A DNA stretch of 64,000 bases from Lavandula angustifolia (lineage: Eukaryota > Streptophyta > Magnoliopsida > Lamiales > Lamiaceae), in assembly GCA_028984105.1 (NCBI GenBank), contig CM054802.1, positions 11,524,116 to 11,588,115 of the forward strand, given 5' to 3'. Positions 48,862-60,332 of this stretch are shown here, piece after piece. The stretch's first letter is position 1. Each line of letters begins with the position of its first letter. Under the pieces are notes generated by a model, which saw only the letters and a program-made list of their open reading frames with translations, ran no database searches and was not told where the DNA came from. Made by a program: the position numbers and the translations under genes.

Positions 48862-51240
48862 CAGGTTTAGGCTCTGATTGTTGCATAATTAGTTTTTATT
48901 CCGTCGTTATCGGGCTTATTTTCGTGTTTGGGGCGGCCTGCGAGCCATTGTTTTGACCCCGATGTAATGTTTTTCTCGTGAGAAAATCCACGAGTAGTTG
49001 ATAGGATCAATGTGCTATGTGATTGTACTGTTTGTTGTACTGTAATTGGTCCGATTGGCACGAAAATCGAGGCGCGACGGAGCGGAAGGGCGAAAACCTA
49101 GTTTCTGGCAAAACACGACCGCCGACTTGAGACAGCGCGTGAGGGCGCGTGCTACAGTATCCTTCCGATCCGTTCGGATAGGTTTGTTCGTCTTCTCGGT
49201 AGCTTCGTCTGGATAGGTCACACGACCCATTCCGATTTCTGGTTTGTCCGGAATAGCGTCGGAAAGGAGAAGTGGTCGTGCTGTCCAGAAATTCCCAAAT
49301 TGGCCAGGAAACCCTAGTTTTCTAGGGTTCCGCCGCATTTTGCGGCGGCGATTCCCGGCGGTTCCGCGGTCGGATTTCCGATAGGCTTGGACCTATGGAA
49401 TCCTAGTATTACGAGCTTCGCGTTGATAGGTCGTATGGGATCATCCGATCCCGGATGCGACCGGAATTGACGTCCGAAGTAGTCGCTCGTTATGAATTCG
49501 TTCCGGCGAATCGTTTGAAATTCGGGAAATTGAGGAACTAATCTCGGCCGGAATCCGTTACCCGGTGGTCGTGAGTGTTCCAATTACGTTTCCCCTCTTT
49601 CAATTGATCGAATCGCGGCTCGGAAACGAAGAATTAAGGCGGCGAAGGCGGCGGCGGAGGCGCGATTTATTGCGCAATTCCGTCGGCCATGGCGAAATCG
49701 CCGGCCGTTTCGCACGTTCGGACGTCCGGAGGATGTCGTGGGGTGGCGAGGACGGTGGCGGAACTCCGGGCTTGGCCGGGAAGGCGCGGCGCGCGCGCGT
49801 CTGGCTGCGTGCGTCGCTGGCCGCCATTGCCATCCACCGGCGCCATTCCGCCGGCGCATGCCCAGCGTTTCGAGCGGCGGGCTGGTGGGAAGGTGGCAGC
49901 GCTGGTCGGGGAGGCGGCAGCTGTCGACGACGGGTTGCGCCGCGGCGGCGGCGGCGCGTTTTTCCGGCGTGATTTTTGTTGAAGAAGACGCCGACGTGGC
50001 GCGGCGACGTGGCGCGCCACGTCGGCCTTGCCGATTGGCGCTGCGTGTGCCGCCACGTGGCGGACCCACGATGACGTGGCGACGACGGTTCGATGCGTTT
50101 TCGACGCAGTTTCCAGATTCGAAGATTTTTAAGATTTCGAAGATCTGTATTTTGATCGGGCAATGTAATAGTTAGGAATTACGTGTTTTAAAGCCCGATA
50201 ACGATTTTAAATTTCCTATTTGCGTATTTATTTTTAATTATACTTTAGCATGCGATTATGTAATTAATTGCGCCTAGAAAAGCATGTAAATAGGATTTAT
50301 GTCGTTGCTAAAGCATGTTTTATTTTTCGCGAGCACGTTTTATTATATGCGCTTAGAAATTGCATGCTTTAGGAATTATGTGATATGCATAATTCGTTAC
50401 AAACCTTTTGAATGAAAAGACTAAGCAATTTAAATTAAATGTTTAATTAGATTCCATTAATTTGGATATTAAACACTTAATTGGACCTCCATTAATTAGA
50501 CCCTACACAAAAGTGGAACAATTATATGAGTAAACGTCCACCTGAGTGGCTTGCTTGTATTTTTTGAACCATGAGTTTTGTGAGATGGGTTTTCTAATAT
50601 AATATTTAATTATTATTGAGTAGTGGGAGCGAAGCCGTAAACGTCCACCTGAGTGGCTTGCGTGCCTAGTAAACACGAGTACTCTAGCGAGATAATAATT
50701 AAATAAGATGGCTAATTAAATCAAATTGAAAGCGGTATGGTTCGCGTAAGTATGCCAATTTCGAGAATTTGATGTTAATTCGGTCAAATTAATGGTCAAA
50801 GCTTAGATGTCACCGCGGTACAACTTCCCGAGAAGTCCCTTCCGCGTTTTAATAGTGACATGGTCCGGAGATATCGGATTATTAATTCCATTCGTCTTAA
50901 GAACCTAGGCGTGGATTGGAATTAAAGAGCTAGGTATATAGCTTGGTCTAGGGGTACACGAGTAAACGTCCACCCGAGTGGCTTGCGAGTGTGATCTTTA
51001 GGGCTATTCGAGTATTTAACGTCATTGGTTTTTCAAAAGGTTACAATGATTGTTAATTACGAATTATGTGCAAATATTAATTTTATACATGCTTTTAATT
51101 TATATTTTTCGATATATCTGTTCGAATGTTTTATTTTTCGAGTTCCTAAACAAGTCTCACCAACCAAACCCTAACGGGTTTAACAATTTTAAAATAATTT
51201 TGTAAAGTGGAAGAGATATCTTACCTCTCCCAATAAAAGC
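48862..51240 (+). other. Long leader of element C with GC-rich block
   Basis: About 2.4 kb lies between the primer-binding site and the first gag-like frame. The part at 49570-50110 is strikingly GC- and CpG-rich and is open in several frames on both strands, so none is a trustworthy gene. Further on, the 24-bp word TAAACGTCCACCYGAGTGGC plus TTGC recurs at 50531, 50638 and 50963. The N-terminal gag domain expected here was not recognised. Confidence 0.6.
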
Positions 51241-51242
51241 TC

Positions 51243-51630
51243 ATGCAAAGGTCCTATATGAACTGTTTTAGGACCGCTATGTCTAAGAACGAGTTTACTA
51301 TGAGTATGTTACTCAAATCTTTGGTAGCGGTCAAAGAAGTTATAGAAAAGGGCAAGAGTACTCAAGTCTTGAATATCCTTAGTAGTTCAAGGAATCCTCT
51401 GAAATGCGGAAACCAGAAAAGAACAGAAAGGGTGGACATTTCAAGAAGAGCAGTGGGAGTAAGAAGACGGTCCTTACCGGCGACATGCAAATGTCAAAGG
51501 AGAAAGGAAGGTTCTTCAAGAATGGTAAGAAAGGACACTTTGGAAGAATTATAATCCGGATGTCAAGGCAAAACAGAAAGAGACGCGAGTCGCTCTTGTA
51601 ACTGAAACTGTTCTGGTTTCCTCTTCTACT
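51243..51630 (+). pseudogene. Element C gag remnant
   Basis: Lysine-rich frames (51243-51554 and 51404-51601) contain KGHFGRIIIRM and GGHFKKSSGSKK. This resembles the basic region and decayed zinc knuckle at the end of a copia gag. Two frames are needed to follow it. Confidence 0.5.
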
Positions 51631-52770
51631 CATGAATGGGTAGTGGATTCGGGGGCAATTGTTCATGTTTGTTACACCTTGCAAGGTTTCTTGCAGAAAA
51701 GGTAATTGAGCAATGGCGAGGTGGTAGTCTCAATGGGCAATGGATTGAAAGTTCCTGCAATTGCCATTGGAGATTTAAATCTATCTTTTGATAGTTCTGT
51801 TTTAGTACTTAAAGATGTTTAATATGTGTCTGAGTTTAGGCGAAACATTATTTCTGTTTCAAAACTCTGCACCATGGATGGTTATAAATCAAGTTTTGAT
51901 AGTGAAGTTTCTATCATGAAAGACGATGATTTTATTTGTGGTGGACCATTAAACGGATCTTTATATACTATTACTTGTAAACCGCGTAGTTCTGTTAATA
52001 TTGCTTCCTCATCATCAAATCCTAAGAAGAGGAAAGAGTCTTCTAAGGTAAACCAAACTTATCTATGGCACTTAAGACTAGGTCACATCAATCTTAACAG
52101 GACTCAGAGGTTGGTGGAATATGGATCATTGGAGTCTCTCCAAGATTGAACCGTTTCCAACTTGTGAAACCTGTTTGGAAGGAAAGATGATGACTAGGCC
52201 TTTGAAGGTAAAGGGTTATAGAGCCACAGAAGCAATAAGTTTGATACATTCTGACTTGTGTGGGTCTATGTCTACACAAGCTCGTGGAGGGTATGAGTAC
52301 TTCGTCAAATTTACTGACGATTACTCGAGGTATGGATATGTTTACCTTCTTCGTCACAAGTTGGATTGCTTTGAAACCTTTAAGGAATTCAAGGCAGAAG
52401 TGGAGAAGAAGCTAGGTAAAGAAATCAAAACACTACGATCTAATCGTGGTGGGGAATACTGTCCAACGAGTTCAAGGACTACTTGACGGAATGTGGGATT
52501 ACATCCCGGCTGACATCACGGGCACGCCTCGGCGAGAATGGTGTGTCGGAGAGAAGGAACCGAAGTCTCTTAGAGATGGTTCGGTCGATGATGAGTTATG
52601 CAACTTTGCCGGTTTTCTTTTGGGGATATGCCCTAGGAGATCTGAAGCATACTTGGCCGAACCGTGTGCATTCCAAGTCGGTACAAAAGATCCCTTTCGA
52701 GTTGTGGAGCGGGCACAAACCCAAGTATGCACCACTTAAGGATTTGGGGTTATCCTCGCTTATGTGCTAA
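51630..52770 (+). pseudogene. Element C protease and integrase (frameshifted)
   Basis: The protease is WVVDSGAIVHVCYT (about 51642). The gag pre-integrase zinc-binding region LWHLRLGHINLNRT (about 52062) is followed by CETCLEGKMM and the integrase core HSDLCGSMSTQARGGYEYF (52240 onward), then SNRGGEYC and ENGVSERRNRSLLEM. Reading requires at least three frame changes. Confidence 0.82.
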
Positions 52771-53159
52771 ATAGGCGGGCCGACAAATTGGAATCACGTT
52801 CGAAGTGATGTTGTTCATAGGGCATCCGAAGGAAACGAAAGGTGGATACTTTTATGATCCTAAAGAACGAGAAGATCGTTGTTAGCCCTAACGCTCGGTT
52901 CTTAGAAGAGGATTACATTAGTAACCAAAAATCTCGAGTCGACATCATCCTTGAGGAATTACAAGGTGGTCGGGTTCCACTTGAACGGCCGGTTGTGCAA
53001 GATAGTACTCCACGAGTAACTCGCACAATCTGTTAACACGCCTCCCGGCACTCGTTCGACGTAGTGGGAGGGTGATATTTACACTGATCGGTATATGTTC
53101 ACTATGGAGACGTTTAATTATCTCCCTGGCGGATGAACAAGATACCGTGGATCCCCTGA

Positions 53160-54751
53160 ACTTACAATGAAGCAAATGGGAGATGTAGATGCACCATGGA
53201 CTCGGAATTTGAGTCCATAACTGATATGGATGTATACGAGATCACTGAACTACCTAAGGGCTTCAATGCTATTGGTAGTAAGTGGGTATACAAGAGAAAG
53301 AGAGAGCACCGAATGAAGAGATCATGGCGTTTAAGGCCAGACTAGTGGCGAAGGGTTTTATCCAGAAAGAAGGTATCGATTATGAAGAGACCTTCTCGCC
53401 TATAGCAATGATCAAGTCCATTCGGATTCTCCTTGCCATATCAGCTCACATGAAACTAGAGATCTGACCAATGTATGTCAAAACCGCTTTCCTAAACGGT
53501 CACCTTGAAAAAGGTAGGGACATCTACATGAAGCAGCCAGATGGTTATGTGAATGAGGGCGAAGAGCATCTAGTTTGGAAGCTTAAGAAGTCTATTCATG
53601 GACTTAAGCAAGATTTCCGGTTATGGCACCAGCGTTTTCGACGAGGTAGTCAAATCCTATGGATTTGTATCTTGTCCTAACGAGGTGTGTGTAACGTATT
53701 TGTGTTAACGGATCAGTGGTGTTTCTTGCATTTTATGTAGATGACATCCTTCTCATTAGCAATAATGTTGAAGTGTTATCAGACGTAAAGACGTGGTTAT
53801 CCGAGCAGTTTCAAATGAAGGACTTAGATGAAGCTGCTTACATCCTTGGGATCAATGTTATACGAGATCGCCAGAAGAAGGATGTTAAGCTTGTCACAAG
53901 TGTCCTACATTGACACTGTTATTGCTCGTTTTAGCATGCAAAATGCCAAGATAGGTTCAGTACCTTTCAGACATGGCATTTTTCTATCCAAGAATCAGTG
54001 CCCTAAAAACGCCTGAAGAGATAGAAAGTATGAGGCTAGTACCATATGCTTCCATTGCTTAGGTAGCCTCATGTATGCGATGCTTTGTACAAGAGCAGAT
54101 ATCTCATATGCCGTAGGCATGGTCTCAAGATATCAGTCTAACCCTGGAAAGGAATACTGGACTGCGGTCAAGTATATTCTCAAGTACCTTAAACGGACTA
54201 GAGATTATAGGCTTGTTTACCCGTCAGACAGTTTAGTGTCTTTGGGTTATACAGAATCGGATTTCCGGGGCGACCTCGCCGACGAGAAGAAGTCTACCTC
54301 GGGTTATGTGTTTACCTTGGGAGGTGGAGCCGTTTCATGGAGGAGTGCAAAGCAGAAATGCATTGCGGACTCAACCATGGAAGCAGAGTATGTGGCTGCT
54401 TCAGAAGCTTCGAAAGAGGCAGTTTGGCTCCAAGATCTTTATATTGTTCAGAATTTGCCTAAGGCGATCACGATTTATTGTGATAATGCGGGTGCAGTAA
54501 CAAATTCTAAGGAACCTAGATCTCACAAGGCGTCTAAACACATAGACAGGAAGTACCATATTATACGAGTATTCGTAAATCGAGGTGACCTGGTGATTGA
54601 CAAAATTGGAACTGAAGTCAACCTAGCTAATCCTTTCACGAAGAGCTTACCACTCCCGGCTTACGAGAAGCATGTTCGTGGCTTTGGGATGGTAGAGATG
54701 CCCCACTTAGGACTACAGAAACTTTTGTATAAGTGGGAGAAGATGTCGTGA
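53160..54751 (+). pseudogene. Element C reverse transcriptase and RNase H (frameshifted)
   Basis: Reverse transcriptase segments include KARLVAKGFIQKEGIDYEET, KTAFLNGHLEKG, FYVDDILLISNN and QMKDLDEAAYILG. RNase H spans 54071-54751 in one 226-codon frame, with KKSTSGYVFTLGGGAVSW, STMEAEYVAASEASKEAVWL and NPFTKSLP. The catalytic YVDD is intact. Frame breaks near 53460, 53690 and 53900 interrupt the polymerase. Confidence 0.85.
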
Positions 54752-54859
54752 TAGATAGGATAGATAGCTAACATATAGCTGGGTACTAGTTTGTACCTAG
54801 ATAGCTGAGATATAGACACATTGTATACTAAAAGTTTACTTTAGTATAAGTGGGAGAAT

Positions 54860-56230
54860 TGTTGGGATTTTGTATACTGGAAGCACTTTTATGCTTGTAT
54901 ACAATGTGTTTTTGTCCTTACCACTGTTTTATTCTCCTATCTGATAAATATGTATATTTGCACATGTTATCCTTTATCTTGTATAAAAGTTAGATTTGTG
55001 TGGTGTGTCGGGTATCACAGAAGACAACACAAATTGGTTGAACTGACAAGATATAAATAGTTAACACAGTGAGACAACTTAAGGATGAAGTTGTCGGTTT
55101 ATCTTGCAGTTTAGATAAGAAGTGGCTTGTCTTAGTTGCTTGTCTTTACTCGGTACACTTAAGGTGGTGTATTGAAGGATCACGGTGAGATGTGTTCTCC
55201 TAACTGACCTTAGTGGAGAACCAAGATCTCGGTGACTTAGCTGATCTTAAGCATGGTAAGACTTCACTGAGTGCATTTGGCTATCTATCACTTTGACCTA
55301 CTATGGTGAACGTCCAATGAGCGACCGGATCTACGTATCTTGGGTGTTAGTAGTCATTTGTGGCTCGGAGCTGGTTGTCTCGTATCTTGCGGCCGTATCC
55401 CGAGAATGGGTTGATAATATCCCCCGAGGAACTCGAAAGGATTAGCACACTAAACCCGTACGGTTGATTAAGTTCGGGTGTGTTAATAAGGTCGAGTGGT
55501 ACTACTCGAGAATACAAGATGTTAATTAATTTAAGCAATCAGTAAGCTTAATTAATTAACGGATATTTCTATCTTAAATACGGAGATCGATTAAGTCTAA
55601 AATACAAGCCCTTGCTCAAATGGGATAAAGGGGTAAGTCGGCACGGATTCTCTAGTGGAATGAATGCGTGTTAATTAATTAATTTTGCTCTGGTGAGCAT
55701 GGATAATTAATTAATTGGAGGCCCAAACTTTATTTCTTGTATTGGATCCCCCGATCCGGCCCAATTAGTTGCCTAGTAATTTATTATCTCTCGTAATTCA
55801 TTATTAATGGATTAATGTATTTTACATTATTTAATAATGTTATTTATCCGGAATTAATTGGTTGGGCCAATTAATTGATAAATATTAATAGCCCAATAAA
55901 TTAATTAATTATATTATGGGCTGATTTAATAGAAGCCCATTGGATTATAATTAAATTAATGGGCTACAAATATATTAATATTATATAGGTTTTTGAAGCC
56001 TATATATATTAGTATTACGTTCGGAAACTCACACAATTTCATTCATAAAAATCGAGATTAACGTGAGGGACGGAGAGAGTTATAAATTTATTTTCTTCGA
56101 GATCTCGACCACCCGGAGGGAGAAAAGGCCGGGACACGAGATCGGAAGATCTGACACAGGAGCAACAATCGGAGCCGCGACAACACACCAGGAGGAAGGT
56201 AGCCTTACTGTAAACCCTATTATTCCTTCA
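54860..56230 (+). repeat. 3' LTR of element C
   Basis: This is a 1371-bp TG...CA repeat colinear with 47478-48847, followed by GGTGA. Confidence 0.93.
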
Positions 56231-57929
56231 GGTGAGAAACACCCGGTGGCGGACACATATAAACTTCCTCTTTGAGATCACCATTCAAGAATGCATTCTT
56301 AACATCCATCTGCAAAATTGGCCAACGACGGACAGAAGCCACTGCAATAAGAACTCGGACAGTGGTCATTTTAGCAACAGGTGCAAAGGTTTCCTCATAA
56401 TCCATGCCATACTCTTGAGCGAAACCTTTAGCCACCAAGCGTGCTTTGTATCGCTCAATGGAACAATCAGACCGAGTTTTTATTTTGTACACCCATCGAC
56501 AACCAATAACCTTCTTACCAGAAGGTGGAAAGATCAAATCCCAAGTATCAGTCTTACTCAAAGCGGATAATTCTTCCTTCATAGCCTCTTGCCAAAGAGG
56601 ATCCCGAGCTGCCTCAGAGTAGGAAGTTGGCTCACAAACAGAATCAATTTTGACTAGAAATGATATAGTAGGGGTATGCAGAAGTCGGGAAAAAAGACCA
56701 ACAAAACATCCAGAATCACATATTTGACCAGCAGAAGCAAGATTCATATGTAACTTAGGAATACAATACACATCAGATAGGGATATAGTAGGGGTATGCA
56801 CAGTACCAATGCCAGTTAATGGCATAGGTGTGCCATCAGCAGTAACAACTGTGGTGGATGGAGGTTTACCAGACATAGATATGAAATTGGAAGGATTAGG
56901 GGACATGTGATTTCCTGCTCCAGAGTCTAATATCCAGGAGGAAGAAGTGATACCTGATCCAATGGACGGTGATGAGGCACAAGGAACGAGAGAGCCCGAG
57001 GCGATTGGAGTTCGATATTCTTTGGAAGGAGAGGAACTGCTAGAATTGCTTGAGCCAACAAATGCGGACTCGAGTTTCCAATAGCTTCGGAGCCGGATTG
57101 ATTCGGGGGATGGGACCAAGGCTGCCTGAGTAGGTGGATGAGAGTAATGCTTCTGCTGCCCACCAGGGTGCTGATTTGTAGGTTTATAACCTTGTGCTCG
57201 TGGCTGTGGAGGCTTCCAACCAGATCCTTTCCGCAATTCTGGACATTGGTTTTTCCAATGCCCTGGTTGTTTGCAGTAGTTGCAATTTCCAACAGAAGAG
57301 GTTTTGTGCTGATGAGTAGGCAGAGCAAAGATCGGGACAGTGGGAGAAACTGCCAAGACGGATGTGGAAGCAGAATGCTCCCCCTTGAGAGTCTTCAAAC
57401 AAGTTTCTTCGGCCATGAGTTCATTTACCACATCTTCGACAGAAGGCAGCGGTTTACGGTGCAGTAGTCCCGAACGACAGTTATCAAATTCTGGACGAAG
57501 ACCCATAAGAAGTTGTACAAGACGGTCTTCATCCCTACACTTGATATAAGCATCACATGCTTTCAACTTAACAGATTCTGTCAATGCTAATTCATCCCAA
57601 AGAGTTGTCATTGCACAAAAATAATCCTGGATCCCCAAATCCTTCTGTACTAATGCACGAATTTCAGATTGCAACTGATATTTAACCGCAAAGTTATTTT
57701 GCACAAACAACCTTGACAAGTAATCCCAAATATCTTTTGCAGTTGTAAATTTTGCTAGTTGAACCCCAATCCTTTGTTCAACAGAATTATTAATCCAAGT
57801 GATAATCTTTGAATTATTTGTCTCCCAAATACAAAATAATTCATCAAATTTTTCAACTCCTTTCTTAGGACATACATATTTGCCACTAACATAATCCCAT
57901 AGTCCCTTACCCTTCAAAAAATTAGTCAT
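56231..57929 (-). pseudogene. Element B gag-protease-reverse transcriptase N-part, integrase deleted
   Basis: One open frame starts at the ATG at 57929 (MTNFLKGKGLWDYVSGKY). It holds gag, a zinc knuckle CNYCKQPGHWKNQC, and a protease WILDSGAGNHMSPN. It then passes directly to reverse transcriptase (EAMKEELSALSKTDTWDLI, RYKARLVAKGFAQEYGMDY) with no integrase. The frame stays open until element C cuts it. The frames on the two sides of element C agree once the duplication is counted once, so B was open here when C inserted. Confidence 0.87.
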
Positions 57930-58218
57930 TACATAAGTCCAATAACTAAAATTTTCCCATCAAGACGAACACCAATTGACTGCAACGAGTCATCACCACC
58001 AGCCATTGTACAAAAATAATTAAGCACAAATACAAGAAAATCGGAAGCAGCGGAAAACCTGAATAACGACTAGCAAGACGACTGTCGACACGAAGAACAA
58101 TCCTCGAACAATTTAGAGCTTCCCCAGCAACTCTTCGCGAAACCAACTTTTCACAGAAATAAATCTGCTATCGAGCTCAAAATTTTGAACTCCAAAAAAT
58201 TTACTAGCTCTGATACCA

Positions 58219-58389
58219 TGTTAGATTATATAAATATAATCATACATGTATAAACATGTAAATGTGAGCTTATTATTATTGAAGAATAAGGGTCCTATTT
58301 ATAGGATACAAAAGATGAAGGAAACTACTAAAACTTAGATGTGGGACAAAATGTAAGTAATAGAAACTATGCTCTTAACAATTCTAACA
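58219..58389 (-). repeat. 5' LTR of element B
   Basis: 171 bp, identical by eye to 46160-46330. It is adjacent to the primer-binding site on its transcription-downstream side and to the AGATG duplication on the other. Confidence 0.93.
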
Positions 58390-58511
58390 AGATGAATCTA
58401 GCATATTTCTTCCTATTTCCTATTTAATGACACTACTTGTATATATTCCGTCCCCTATTTCTCAATACCGTTAAATATCCATATAATTATAGCTATGACA
58501 TTAATTAAATA

Positions 58512-58694
58512 CTAACTCCGTCTCATTTCATTAGTCCATTTTCTTTTCGACATAAAGATTAAAATTACTAGTTCTGTATAGAGTAGTGGGATCCACTTAA
58601 CGTATATAAGAATATTATTGAGTTAAAAAAAAAGGATTATAGAGTGTGAGAGTCAAAAATGGGAAAATGGACTAATGAAATAGAAGAGAGGGAG
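58512..58694. mobile_element. Stowaway-like MITE
   Basis: CTAACTCCGTCTCATTTCAT at the left and ATGAAATAGAAGAGAGGGAG at the right are each flanked by TA. The length is 183 bp. Confidence 0.65.
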
Positions 58695-59169
58695 TACTAC
58701 TTAATAGCAATGATCTTATTCTCGATATGAATTGTAGCTATGACATTAATTAAATACTTAATAGCATTGATATATTATTTATGGTTGAATCTCTATGTTG
58801 TTGTATCTATAATTAAATACTCCTTCTATTTCACTATTCTTACTATTAGTGTTCGGCATGGAGATTGCAAAAGTAGGTGGATAGGTATTAACGCTATGTG
58901 ATTAACTATATACTAAGGTCCTGTTAGGAAGAGCTTATCAGCAGCTAGTATTTCAGTTTATTAAAAGAAGCATTTATACACGCATTTGAGATGACTTATG
59001 AAAACAACTTATTCGAAAATATAGGTTGTTATTGCCTTATTTTCACAAGTTGGTAAGAATAGCTTATGTAAATAAACCAAAAATAGTTTATGAAAAACAG
59101 ATCCTCATATCAAATTACCCTGAAAATAATTTTTTAATCTATATTTTATTTTTTTTCTCTAATTAAGTA

Positions 59170-59365
59170 CTCCCTCCGTCCTATTAGTAGTGTCCCATTC
59201 CTTTTCGGCACGGTTATTAAAAAAATAGTGTTTTGTGGTGTGTATTGTTTGACTTTTGAGTGATTGATTCTTGTCCACATATTTCTTACCTTTTTTAGAA
59301 ATGGGACACTTCTAATGGGACAACCAAAAAAGGGAAATGAGACACTACTAATGGGACAGAGGGAG
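59170..59365. mobile_element. Stowaway-like MITE
   Basis: CTCCCTCCGTCCTATTAGTA at the left and its complement TACTAATGGGACAGAGGGAG at the right are flanked by TA. This is the best preserved Stowaway in the window (196 bp). Confidence 0.8.
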
Positions 59366-59369
59366 TACT

Positions 59370-60332
59370 TATTTATAAATGTAAAACGCAACAATTTATT
59401 CAATTTAAATACTTATAATATACACACTCATAACAAAAACAATTATGCTATAAACACTTATTTAACAGGTTTACCCAAACATAACTTTAATAACAATGAT
59501 ATTATTTCTCAATAAAATAAGAATCTCTATACAATTGTAGCTATGTGCATATCTTGTTAATATTAATAATACTTAAAAATAATATTTCTCAATACGGCAA
59601 ATCTCTATATTAATACTCTACATTATAATAATATATACATTAATAAATAACGTTAAATAAATGATTCTACATACATGATATAATATTTTAAATGTATACA
59701 TAGCATACAAAGTTCAATTAAGTTATTCATGTGAAGTTCAAAGAACAAATTTCCAAAATAAATACTTTAAGAAAAAATAATTTCTAGATTACTACTCTAA
59801 AAAAATAATTCTCAAAATAAACTCTCAAAAAAACTCAAGTCCGATAATAGTGTAGAAGAAAATAATTTTCTAAATTTTCAAGCTTATATTTTTTAATGAA
59901 ATTTTCATTTTCAACTATAATAATATTAGCTAGAATAGTCTATTTTATAAATAAAATATCATATTTTTATCTAATTTGAAGTCCTACATTACATTAAAAA
60001 AACTAAAAATAAAATTTTTATTTAGTAAAAATATAATTGGCACTACACACGGTAAATTTTAAAGCAAAAAATACAATTTTTATTTAAATAAGTTATATTT
60101 TTATTTAATGAAAAATACTAACATCACTTAGTAAATTTAAAATAAAGTATTTCTATTTTATTTAATTTCATCAAATAAAAATATAATTTATTTAATTGAA
60201 AATTTCTGAATTTTTTTTTTCAAGTTTTAAATTTATTTTCTGGCCTTATTACTTTTATTATTAAAGATTTTTTTTATGTAACGTATAATGGAAGGTGTCA
60301 GCTTATTATTTTTTTTTTTTTGACATTGATAT
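59370..60332. other. AT-rich intergenic DNA
   Basis: Nearly 1 kb of A/T-dominated sequence with stops in every frame. No gene, repeat unit or element ends were recognised. Confidence 0.6.

Larger units (their letters stand above)
47478..56230 (+). mobile_element. Element C: 8.75 kb Ty1/copia nested in element B
   Basis: LTRs of 1370 and 1371 bp (TGTTGGGATTTTG to TATTCCTTCA) are flanked by a perfect GGTGA duplication (47473-47477 and 56231-56235), both copies lying inside element B's reverse transcriptase. The primer-binding site is TGGTATCAGAGC (48850-48861), and a polypurine stretch AAGTGGGAGAAT precedes the 3' LTR. The coding order protease, integrase, reverse transcriptase, RNase H on the plus strand shows Ty1/copia. 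Confidence 0.95.
46160..58389 (-). mobile_element. Element B: short-LTR Ty1/copia, split by element C
   Basis: 171-bp LTRs at 46160-46330 and 58219-58389 look identical base for base. They are flanked by a perfect AGATG duplication (46155-46159 and 58390-58394). On the minus strand the primer-binding site TGGTATCAGAGC (58207-58218) abuts the LTR, and a purine tract GAGGGAGGA abuts the other. Without element C it is about 3.5 kb. The coding order is gag, protease, reverse transcriptase, RNase H, with the integrase missing. Confidence 0.93.

Noticed and set aside
49565..50175. Long open frames on both strands in the GC-rich block of element C
   Set aside because: They are open because GC-rich DNA has few stops. 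Several overlap in different frames and strands, are arginine/alanine-biased and show no domain.
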